Positions 25,398-32,320 of a stretch of DNA of 39,977 bases are shown here, one piece after another. The notes under the pieces were generated by a model. The model was not told the origin of the DNA. It worked only from the letters and a program-made list of their open reading frames with translations, and did no database searches. The stretch lies in contig CP070783.1 of NCBI GenBank assembly GCA_020346465.1, positions 1,481,923-1,521,899 of the forward strand. Reading direction: 5' to 3'. The stretch is from Deltaproteobacteria bacterium (GTDB taxonomy: Bacteria > Desulfobacterota > Deferrimicrobia > Deferrimicrobiales > Deferrimicrobiaceae). Position numbers and translations under genes: made by a program. Numbering within the stretch: position 1 is the first letter of the stretch; each line of letters opens with the position of its first letter.

Positions 25398-25958
25398 TTA
25401 CGCGAAGGAGCGATCGAACAGATCCCGGATGGCCCGGCGGCCGCTCTCCTCCAGGAACCGGGTGCCGGTCCCCGTGAACCGGGGGCTCCGGATGCGCGGT
25501 TCCCCGGCCTCCGTCACCTCGGCCCACTGGTCCCCGGTCCACCGGAACCACCGTCCCGCATCCTGGTCGAAGACGAAGATCGGCTTGTTGCACAGCTTCG
25601 CGAACTCGGCGCCCCACCCCGTCCCGCCGCGGACGGTCCCGTCTCCGAGGATCTTCCCGATCACGTAGATCTCCTGCCCCGCGTTGACCTGGTACCAGAT
25701 CGTCTGGAGCACCTTCCGGATCCGGGGGGTGTCCGAGTAGGTCCGGTTCATCAGCCGGGAGACGTAGGAGAGGCTTACGTCGCCGTTGCGGAGCTCCTCG
25801 CGGCTCAGCACCCGGACCCCCCGGGTCCGGGCGATGTCGTTCCCCTCGAAGGTGAAATGGATCTCCTCGATTCCGAAGCGTTCCGCCTGGACGCCGAACT
25901 CGTATTCGGCCCCGTTGGCCCCGCCGCTGTACAGAACGGTCTCTTCCCGCATCCTCAT
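25398..25958 (-). CDS. SLOG/Rossmann-like protein of unknown function
   Basis: 186 aa. The N-terminal [12 protein letters not shown] and later [20 protein letters not shown] recall the glycine-rich loops of the SLOG superfamily (LOG, DprA, YpsA, TIR-linked nucleotide sensors), which bind nucleotides or nucleotide-derived ligands. I do not recognise a named family; the middle ([21 protein letters not shown]) is helical and the C-terminus contains [13 protein letters not shown], an aromatic-rich hairpin. AAGGAGG precedes ATG 25958 by about four bases, and a TATAGT box lies upstream. It forms an operon with typA. Confidence 0.6.
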   Translation of the reverse strand: MRMREETVLYSGGANGAEYEFGVQAERFGIEEIHFTFEGNDIARTRGVRVLSREELRNGDVSLSYVSRLMNRTYSDTPRIRKVLQTIWYQVNAGQEIYVIGKILGDGTVRGGTGWGAEFAKLCNKPIFVFDQDAGRWFRWTGDQWAEVTEAGEPRIRSPRFTGTGTRFLEESGRRAIRDLFDRSFA

Positions 25959-25999
25959 CGTTCCTCCTTCTTGCCGTGCCGGTTCCGGACAGGCTTTCC

Positions 26000-26005
26000 A
26001 CTATA
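26000..26005 (-). promoter_or_regulatory. -10 box (TATAGT) for the SLOG-typA operon
   Basis: TATAGT on the minus strand, 42 bases before ATG 25958. Five of six consensus bases match, but no good -35 is visible 16-18 bases further upstream in this GC-rich stretch. Confidence 0.35.
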
Positions 26006-26047
26006 GCACGTGCGGCTCCGGGCGCGGGGGCCGCTCCTTCGGGTTGC

Positions 26048-26211
26048 TGCGCCCTGTCCCGGGGACCCGGGGCGATGCGGGGGGTTCCGCGAAGCGGCCT
26101 GTGGAGCGAGAGGGAAATCGCGTCGAGCGGAACCGGCAGCGAGCGGGCGGAGGTCGCGAGCGTAGCTTCCGCGGAATCCCCCGCGAGCGGACCCCCGGGA
26201 GACAGGCGTGC
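26048..26211. mobile_element. MITE-like element with ~47-base imperfect inverted terminal repeats
   Basis: The left arm (26048-26095) and the reverse complement of the right arm (26165-26211) line up through CCTGTC, CCGGGG, GCGGGGG and TTCCGCG…AAGC with a few mismatches and small gaps. The ~70-base centre has several GCGAGCG-type repeats and no gene. It lies between the promoter of the SLOG gene and the stop of the TRAP permease gene. A related solo arm is at 10202-10250. Non-autonomous transposon remnant or large structured intergenic repeat are both possible. Confidence 0.5.
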
Positions 26212-26217
26212 GTTCTC

Positions 26218-28062
26218 CTATCCCGGGAGGAGAATCGTGGAGAGCACGGGGATGTAGGTGATGGCGAGCACGCCCAGGAGGAGGATCAGGAGGAAGGGGA
26301 GCACCGACCGGTACACCTCCCCGAGAGGGCGGTCGAACCGGTAGGCGGCGAGGAACAGGTTCATCCCGACCGGCGGGGTCAGGTACCCGAGCTGGAGGTT
26401 GGCCAGGAAGATCACCCCGAGGTGCACGGGGTCGACGCCGAAGACCGGGGCCAGCGGGGTGATGATCGGAACCACGACGACGATGGCGGAGAAGATGTCC
26501 ATCAGGCTCCCCACCGCCAGGAGGAAGAGGTTGAGGGCCGCGAGGAAGAGGATGCGGGAGTGGATCGTCGCCTTCACCCACGCCAGGATCGTCCCGGGAA
26601 CGCCCGCGTCCACCAGGTAGCTGGTCAGCCCCATGGCCGCCGCCAGGACGATGAGGACCCCTCCGATGAGCGTCGCCGACTCGGTGCCGACCCGCGCCAC
26701 GTCTTTCCGGACCGAAATGTCCCGGTGCACGAAGGCCTCGACCAGGAACGCGTACAGGACCGTCATGGCGGCCGACTCGACGACGGTGGCGAACCCCCCG
26801 AAGATCCCCAGGAGAACGATGACCGGGAGGAGGATGTCCCATTTCGCCTCCCAGATCGCCCCGCGAAGCTCCGCAAGCGAAAAAGGGGTCCGCTTCGCGC
26901 CGGAGAGGATGCCCGTCCGCACCGCATACCCGTTCATGAGCAGGACGAGGAGGACACCGGGGAGAAACCCGCCGAGAAACATCCGGTCGACCGCGATCCC
27001 GCCGACCACCGCGTAGAGGATCACCGGCAGGCACGGGGGGAACAGAAGGCCGAGGGACCCCGTCGAGGTCAGCAGACCGATGGAGAACCGCTCGGGGTAC
27101 CGCTCCGTCAGCAGGGCGGGCAGGAGGATCCCTCCCAGGGCGAGGATCGTGACGCCCGACGCCCCGGTGAACGTGGTGAAAAAGCCGCAGACCATCACCG
27201 CCGCGACGGCGATGGCGCCGGGCATCCAGCCCACCATCGCGCGGAACAGGCGGACGAGGCGCCCCGAGGTATTCCCTGCGGTGAGAAGGTATCCCGCGAA
27301 GGTGAAGAGGGGGATCGTGGGCAGGGTCGGGGAGGTCACCAGCCCGTACATCTCCGCCGGGATGGACGCGAGGGGAACGTCGGCATGCCGGAAGAGGAGG
27401 ACGGCCAGCCCTCCCAGGGCCGCGAACAGGGGGGCTCCAAGGAGCACGGCGACAACCAGCACGACGATCGAAACCGCGAAAGGTCCATTTAGGGTAATCA
27501 GGTCCGACGAGACGGCCAGAACGCCGGCCGCCGCGAGAATGGCAGTCGCCCCCCGCTCTCGCCAGGCGCCGGAGGAACGCCGCACCATCCTCCACGCGAC
27601 CAGGGCGAACCCCAGGGGGATCGCCGCCTCGGCCAGCCAGACGGGAAGGAAAGGGAGCAGGGTCCTGCCGTCGGCCCATTCGATCCGGACGAGGGTGAGC
27701 CCCGCGAGGCAAAGGAGAAGGGACACGGAGACGGAGACGGCGGCCGAGAAGAGGGAGGCGGGCTTCCGGATCCCTTGGGGAAGCAGGCCCGCGCCCCCCC
27801 CCAGGGAGAGCAGCCGGCCGTCCCGCGCGGCGATGGCCCCCCCCAGGAACCCGATCCACAAGGTCCCGTGCTGCACGAGCGCCATCGAGCCGGGGATCCC
27901 GGTGCGCCAGAGGCGGCGGCCGACGATCTCCAGGAGCGGGAGGATCGCCATCGCGCACAGCGTCGCGATGGAAAGCGCGTTCTCCGCCCGGCGCAGAAGG
28001 GAATGCCGCCCCGCTTCGACGGGGGATTGGTCGGCGCCCCCCCCCGGCAGAAGAGCCGCCAT
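26218..28062 (-). CDS. TRAP transporter fused permease (DctQ-DctM)
   Basis: About 614 aa. Residues ~15-150 form the four-helix small subunit (DctQ-like: LSIATLCAMAILPLLEIVGRR), fused to a ~430-residue large subunit (DctM-like) with a dozen helices and family segments such as LFTFAGYLLTAG, TTFTGASGVTILALGG, GSLGLLFPPCLPVILY and TPPVGMNLFLAAY. TRAP systems import organic acids and similar solutes with a sodium gradient. Start ATG 28062 has AGGAAAGGGGAG before it; a GTG at 28083, overlapping the dctP stop, would add seven residues. The substrate is unknown. Confidence 0.92.
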   Translation of the reverse strand: MAALLPGGGADQSPVEAGRHSLLRRAENALSIATLCAMAILPLLEIVGRRLWRTGIPGSMALVQHGTLWIGFLGGAIAARDGRLLSLGGGAGLLPQGIRKPASLFSAAVSVSVSLLLCLAGLTLVRIEWADGRTLLPFLPVWLAEAAIPLGFALVAWRMVRRSSGAWRERGATAILAAAGVLAVSSDLITLNGPFAVSIVVLVVAVLLGAPLFAALGGLAVLLFRHADVPLASIPAEMYGLVTSPTLPTIPLFTFAGYLLTAGNTSGRLVRLFRAMVGWMPGAIAVAAVMVCGFFTTFTGASGVTILALGGILLPALLTERYPERFSIGLLTSTGSLGLLFPPCLPVILYAVVGGIAVDRMFLGGFLPGVLLVLLMNGYAVRTGILSGAKRTPFSLAELRGAIWEAKWDILLPVIVLLGIFGGFATVVESAAMTVLYAFLVEAFVHRDISVRKDVARVGTESATLIGGVLIVLAAAMGLTSYLVDAGVPGTILAWVKATIHSRILFLAALNLFLLAVGSLMDIFSAIVVVVPIITPLAPVFGVDPVHLGVIFLANLQLGYLTPPVGMNLFLAAYRFDRPLGEVYRSVLPFLLILLLGVLAITYIPVLSTILLPG

Positions 28063-28079
28063 ACTCCCCTTTCCTACGC

Positions 28080-29120
28080 TCACCGGGTCATCGCCCTTCC
28101 ATGGCCCGCGGAGCTCCGGAACTCGTCCCGGTACATCCTCACCTCGTCAAAGACGTCTGCGGGGATGATCTTCCCCTTGATCTGCGGATAGATGTCCTCG
28201 ACGATTTTCCGCCATTCCGCCTCGACGGAAGGGGAAATGTGATGGATCTTAAGACCGTTTTCCACCATCGCCTTCACCGCGTCCTCGTTGAGGGTGCGGA
28301 TCTCGCGACGGAGGCGCGTGCTGGCGTCCCGGGACACCTTGAGGATCTCCGGCCTCAGCTCCGCCGGAATCTTTTCCCACATCCTCCTGTCGATGACGGT
28401 GGCACCGGAAAGGAACGTCCAATGGAGGTCCGCCATGTTGGGAGCAAGGGCGAACCACTGGAAAGCCAGGGCGGCAAGGGGAACCGCGTTGAAGGCATCC
28501 ACCAGGCCGGTCTGCAGGGAGGGAAGGATGTCCACCATCGAAATCGGCACCGGCCGGAACCCCGCTGCCTTGTAAAGCTGCGTGAGGGTGGCATCGCCGG
28601 CCCCGAGGTACAGCTTCATGGCCTTCATTTCCGAGGGATGCGTGAAGGGCTCCTTCGCGAAGAAGTGGACCCACCCCGCGTCCCCCCAGTTGAGGACGAT
28701 GAACCCCTTCTCCTCGAGGATCTTCTCCAGCTGGGGGGAGAGCCGGTTGCGGACGTGGTCGAACTCCTCCTCGGAGGCGAACATCATCGGCACGTGCAGC
28801 GCGTAGAAGGAGCGGTCGAGGAAGGTCAGCCCCATCCCGCTGATCGCCGCGGCGTGGAGCTGCCCCACCCGCATCTTCCGGAGCATCGCCTCCTCGTCCC
28901 CGACCACCCCTCCGGCGTAGATGCGCAGCGCGACCTTCCCTCCGGAGACCTTCTTCCACTCCTCCCCCATGTCCAGCAGAACGCGGTGCCACGACGACCC
29001 TTCCGGCGCAATGGTCGCCAGCTTGACGACGATGGGGCCGGCGTGCGCCGATATGCAGAAAAGAGAAAAGCAAAGAAGGACCGTGGCGCCCGCCACCATC
29101 TTGCTACAGAAAGAGCTCAT
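28080..29120 (-). CDS. TRAP transporter substrate-binding protein (DctP family)
   Basis: 346 aa. A Sec signal (GATVLLCFSLFCISAHA) is followed by the DctP fold: VVKLATIAPEGSSWH, RIYAGGVVGDEEAMLRKMRVGQL, MKLYLGAGDATLTQLYKAAGFRPVPIS and GLVDAFN. In DctP proteins an Arg in the second region contacts a substrate carboxylate; the stretch here (PSEMKAMKLYLG) has Lys at that place, so an unusual ligand is possible. It shares 17 bases with the upstream tatT-like gene. With TatT and the fused permease it forms a TRAP-TatT system, in which TatT and the binding protein are expected to form a complex in the periplasm. Confidence 0.9.
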   Translation of the reverse strand: MSSFCSKMVAGATVLLCFSLFCISAHAGPIVVKLATIAPEGSSWHRVLLDMGEEWKKVSGGKVALRIYAGGVVGDEEAMLRKMRVGQLHAAAISGMGLTFLDRSFYALHVPMMFASEEEFDHVRNRLSPQLEKILEEKGFIVLNWGDAGWVHFFAKEPFTHPSEMKAMKLYLGAGDATLTQLYKAAGFRPVPISMVDILPSLQTGLVDAFNAVPLAALAFQWFALAPNMADLHWTFLSGATVIDRRMWEKIPAELRPEILKVSRDASTRLRREIRTLNEDAVKAMVENGLKIHHISPSVEAEWRKIVEDIYPQIKGKIIPADVFDEVRMYRDEFRSSAGHGRAMTR

Positions 29121-30018
29121 CCACCCTCCCGACCAGCCATTTCGCCTTGCGCTGGGACAGAAGATTCGCGAGCCGGAACTCCGGCGCCTCCTCTCGCGCG
29201 TCGAAGGCGAGCGCCCGGGAAAGAAGCCCCAGGAACTCCTCCCGGTTCTGCGTGCGCACGGAGACCGTCTCGGCGAACGTCACCAGGGGGGATATCTTCC
29301 TCCCTCGCCCAAGCTCCATCGCGCGCTCGAAATGGCGTCTGGCCTTGTCCAGCGACCCCCCCATCGGACCGGGGCGTCCCCCCTCGAATGCAACGAAATA
29401 TTCGTGGATCGACCCGTGCTCATAATCCTCCCGGAGCGCGAGGGCCCTGCGCATGAGCGATTCGCACCTTGGCAGGTCCGCGAGGAGGGTGGGAACTCCC
29501 CCGGAGGTGGAGATCGCAAGGCTCCAGGATGCGGCGGTCCAGAAGAGCAGGGGGACGTCCTCCTCGCCCGCCATCGCCACCGCGCTCGCGGGGTCCGCGG
29601 CCAGCCGCTCGCCGAACCCGGGATGCGCCGCCTCCAGGCCTCTCATGCCGTACTCCTTCGCCCGCAGGAAGAGACGGTTCGCCCGCTCCTTGCCGGCGGC
29701 CGCGCGCTCCGCGTCGCTCTGCTCGACGGCGTCCTGCCAGACGAACGCCGACGCGTATTGCGTGAATCCCCGGCAGAGGGAGGCCAGCAGCCCCCGGTGT
29801 CCGGGGTCCTGCGCGAGGAGGGACTCCTGCGCCTTGAGGGCGAAAGGGGCGGCCTCCCGCACCAGGTCGGGATCGTCGTCGGCGGCAAACGAATAGCCGC
29901 CGGACGACATCGCGTTCGCCACCTGCCCGACGAGATAGGCCCGGGGGGAGCACCCCGCGGACCATCCGAGAAGGATTAGGGCGAACGCCGTCGAGAGGAT
30001 CCGGAACCTAGTCTCCGT
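29104..30018 (-). CDS. TatT-like TPR lipoprotein of a TRAP system, probable ACG start
   Basis: About 304 aa if it starts at ACG 30018. The mature part matches the TRAP-associated TPR protein TatT (Treponema Tp0956 type): DDDPDLVREAAPFALK, ESLLAQDPGHRGLL, GFTQYASAFV, PLLFWTAASW and HGSIHEYF. Trimeric TatT binds the substrate protein and may hand it hydrophobic ligands. The reading frame continues upstream of the first GTG (29922) through a perfect lipoprotein signal ending in WSAGC, but no ATG, GTG or TTG lies there. ACG at 30018-30016 is six bases after AAGGAGG and would give METRFRILST…, a normal signal. The gene overlaps the kinase stop by 11 bases and dctP by 17. Confidence 0.82.
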   Translation of the reverse strand, partial: TETRFRILSTAFALILLGWSAGCSPRAYLVGQVANAMSSGGYSFAADDDPDLVREAAPFALKAQESLLAQDPGHRGLLASLCRGFTQYASAFVWQDAVEQSDAERAAAGKERANRLFLRAKEYGMRGLEAAHPGFGERLAADPASAVAMAGEEDVPLLFWTAASWSLAISTSGGVPTLLADLPRCESLMRRALALREDYEHGSIHEYFVAFEGGRPGPMGGSLDKARRHFERAMELGRGRKISPLVTFAETVSVRTQNREEFLGLLSRALAFDAREEAPEFRLANLLSQRKAKWLVGRVDELFL

Positions 30019-32149
30019 TGGATGCCTCCTTCCGGGAAGAGGATCCCAGCGCTTCGCCCACCTTCTGGGCCAGCTCCCATCGGCGGAACGGCTTCTGGAG
30101 GAACCCGGAAAACCCCGAATCCACGACCTGCGCGATCCTCCCTTTGTCGTCGTACCCGCTCATCAGGACGGCCCTGGCGGAAGGGGAGATCCGGCGGATC
30201 TCGGCGAACGCCTCCTCCCCCGTCATCCCGGGCATCATCATGTCCAGCAGGACGAGAGCGATCTCCCCGCTTCGCTCCCGGAAGAGGTCGACCGCCTCCC
30301 TCCCGTCGCGGGCCTCCAGGACACGGTACTCGAGGGACTCCAGCATGGCGCGCACCATCATCCGGACGTCCCCCTCGTCGTCGGCGACAAGAACGAACCC
30401 CGTCCCGCCATGGGGGACCGTTTCCCTCTCCTCCTCGACGGGCGCGTTCCCGGACACCGCGGGGAAGGAAAGGGAGAAGGTCGTCCCCTTTCCCGCTTCC
30501 GAGGTCACCCGGATCGACCCGCCGTGGCTCTCCACGATGCCGCGAACAGCCGCCAGGCCCATGCCGCGCCCCAGGAACTTCGTCGAGAAGAACGGCTCGA
30601 AGATCCTCGAGAGCGTTTCCGCATCCATGCCGCACCCCGTGTCCGACACCTCGAACACCGCCTTCGTCCCCGGGGAGAGGATCCCGGGGCCGATCGCCGG
30701 TCCCGCCCCTTCCCCCCCGTCAACCCCGGGGAGGGGAGCGCCGCCGGGCGGAGCCTCCTCCTTCCGCGTCCGGAGGGTGAGAACCCCTCCGTCGGGCATC
30801 GCTTCCGCCGCGTTCAGGCACAGGCTCATCACCACCTGCTTCAGCTGGAGGATGTCCGCCTCGATCGCGGGGTCATCGCCGGCAAGATCGAGACGCACCT
30901 CCACCGACGGAGGAAGGGTCGCCTTGAGGACCGCGGTATCTTCCCGGACGATCCGGTTGATCGACAGGATCTCCGGGCTCCTCTTCCCCCGGCCGGCGTA
31001 CGCCAGAAGCTGCCGCGTGAGTTCCGCAGCCCGCGTCCCCATCCGGTCGATCATGCCGAGATAGCCGGCCGCCTCGTCGTTGCCGGCGAGCAGGTGGGAG
31101 AGCATCTCCGCCGTCCCGGTGATGCCCACGAGCAGATTGTTGAACTCGTGCGCAATACCCCCGGCGAGCATCCCGATCGTCTCCAGCTTCTGGCTCTCGA
31201 AGAGGCGGCTTTCCATCATCTTCCGTTCCGTGAGGTCTCTCGTGATCCGCACGATCCGGGGGGCTCCCCCGCGGCCGCCCGGGACGGAAGAGCTGACCGT
31301 CTCCACCTCGAGGAATCCCCCGTCTTTTTTCCGGAGACGGTGCTGCATCGTGAGCGCGGTGACCTCCCCCGAGGCAAGCCGGCGGGTCGCCTCCCTCACC
31401 CTCTCCCGGTCCTCCGGGGGGAGAAACGCCTCGCCCCCGCACCCGACCATCTCCTCGGGGCGGAACCCGAGCATCCGCTGCGCCGCGGGGCTCGCGTAGA
31501 GATACCTGCCGGTTGCGTCGTGCAGGGAGATGACGTCGAGGGCGGTGTCGGCAAGGAAGCGGTACCGGGCCTCGGAAGACCGAAGCCTCTCCTCCATCCT
31601 CCGGCGCTCGAGGGCCGCGGAGAGGATGGAGGCGACGGCCCCTACGATGCGCAACCCCTCCTGCCCGAAGTCCCTGGGGGAGCCGTACCCGTGGAGAGCG
31701 AGAAGGCCGACCAGGCCGGTTCCGAACTTCAGCGGGGCCAGGAGCAGGGACCGCACGGAATGCGGTTCGTGGAGCGCCCTGACGGGGTCGTCCGGCGACA
31801 GGGACGAGATGTCGCCCGTCGCCAGGATCCCGTGGGCGCAAAGATGCGCGAGAGCGGCATCCCAGCGGGGGTCCGGCCCGTACACCGCGCGGAGGTCGGG
31901 CCAGTCCCGCGAGCCGGTGTAGTGGCGGACCTCCGTGGCGCCGTCCCTCCCCCGGAACGAGACGAGGTAGCACGCGTCGACGCTGCACAGGGAGACGATT
32001 TCCCGGCAGGTCTCCCCGAGAAGCTCCTCGAGGCCAAGCCCCATCGCGCTGATCCGCGCGATCTTCGTCACCACCGCGGCGGGGATCTCGAAAGACGACA
32101 ACTCGCCGCCGTCCCGGATTCCTCCGCGGAACGGAATCGGGTCCCTCAC
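30008..32149 (-). CDS. Hybrid sensor histidine kinase (GAF-PAS-HisKA-HATPase-REC)
   Basis: 713 aa from GTG 32149; a start at 32230 would add 27 residues, but the -10-like CATAAT near 32190 and AGAAAGGAT just before the GTG favour the shorter form. Domains: GAF ~25-185 (VDACYLVSFRG … LLLAPLKFGTGLVG), PAS ~195-315 with an RITRDLTERK end, HisKA with His334 in GGIAHEFNN, HATPase ~430-565 (DTGCGMD, FLGRGMGLAAVRGI), REC ~590-705 with Asp636 (LVLLDMMMPGM). It is cytoplasmic, without membrane helices. Its 3' end overlaps the TatT-like gene, so it may sense or control TRAP-dependent uptake. It has no DNA-binding output; a partner is needed. Confidence 0.92.
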   Translation of the reverse strand: MRDPIPFRGGIRDGGELSSFEIPAAVVTKIARISAMGLGLEELLGETCREIVSLCSVDACYLVSFRGRDGATEVRHYTGSRDWPDLRAVYGPDPRWDAALAHLCAHGILATGDISSLSPDDPVRALHEPHSVRSLLLAPLKFGTGLVGLLALHGYGSPRDFGQEGLRIVGAVASILSAALERRRMEERLRSSEARYRFLADTALDVISLHDATGRYLYASPAAQRMLGFRPEEMVGCGGEAFLPPEDRERVREATRRLASGEVTALTMQHRLRKKDGGFLEVETVSSSVPGGRGGAPRIVRITRDLTERKMMESRLFESQKLETIGMLAGGIAHEFNNLLVGITGTAEMLSHLLAGNDEAAGYLGMIDRMGTRAAELTRQLLAYAGRGKRSPEILSINRIVREDTAVLKATLPPSVEVRLDLAGDDPAIEADILQLKQVVMSLCLNAAEAMPDGGVLTLRTRKEEAPPGGAPLPGVDGGEGAGPAIGPGILSPGTKAVFEVSDTGCGMDAETLSRIFEPFFSTKFLGRGMGLAAVRGIVESHGGSIRVTSEAGKGTTFSLSFPAVSGNAPVEEERETVPHGGTGFVLVADDEGDVRMMVRAMLESLEYRVLEARDGREAVDLFRERSGEIALVLLDMMMPGMTGEEAFAEIRRISPSARAVLMSGYDDKGRIAQVVDSGFSGFLQKPFRRWELAQKVGEALGSSSRKEASNGD

Positions 32150-32309
32150 GGGCGATCCTTTCTCTGCGAGATACTTTCTGGTTTGTCTATTATGGAGGAA
32201 AGGAGCGGGAAAAAGAACCCGCTGCGACAAAGGGGGGACGGAGGGGGAGGCCTGCCCCGGCGGACCAGGGTTCTGTTTTTGTTTGCCGCGGAAGAGCTAC
32301 CTGCTTCAA

Positions 32310-32315
32310 TATAAA
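32310..32315 (+). promoter_or_regulatory. -10-like TATAAA five bases before an ATG: possible leaderless start
   Basis: TATAAA at 32310-32315 is followed by five bases and then ATG 32321. Transcription starting about seven bases after the box would begin at the start codon itself, and no ribosome-binding site is visible. The -35 region is poor. Confidence 0.3.
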
Positions 32316-32320
32316 TACCC

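Noticed and set aside
26096-26164. CRISPR-like array suggested by repeated GCGAGCG
   Set aside because: The repeats are 7 bases, irregularly spaced and sit inside an inverted-repeat element; no spacers or cas genes.
29420-29965. Alternative-frame ORF that could provide an ATG for the TatT region
   Set aside because: It is in another frame, Arg/Gly-rich, and does not join the TatT frame without an indel; the signal peptide lies in the TatT frame itself.
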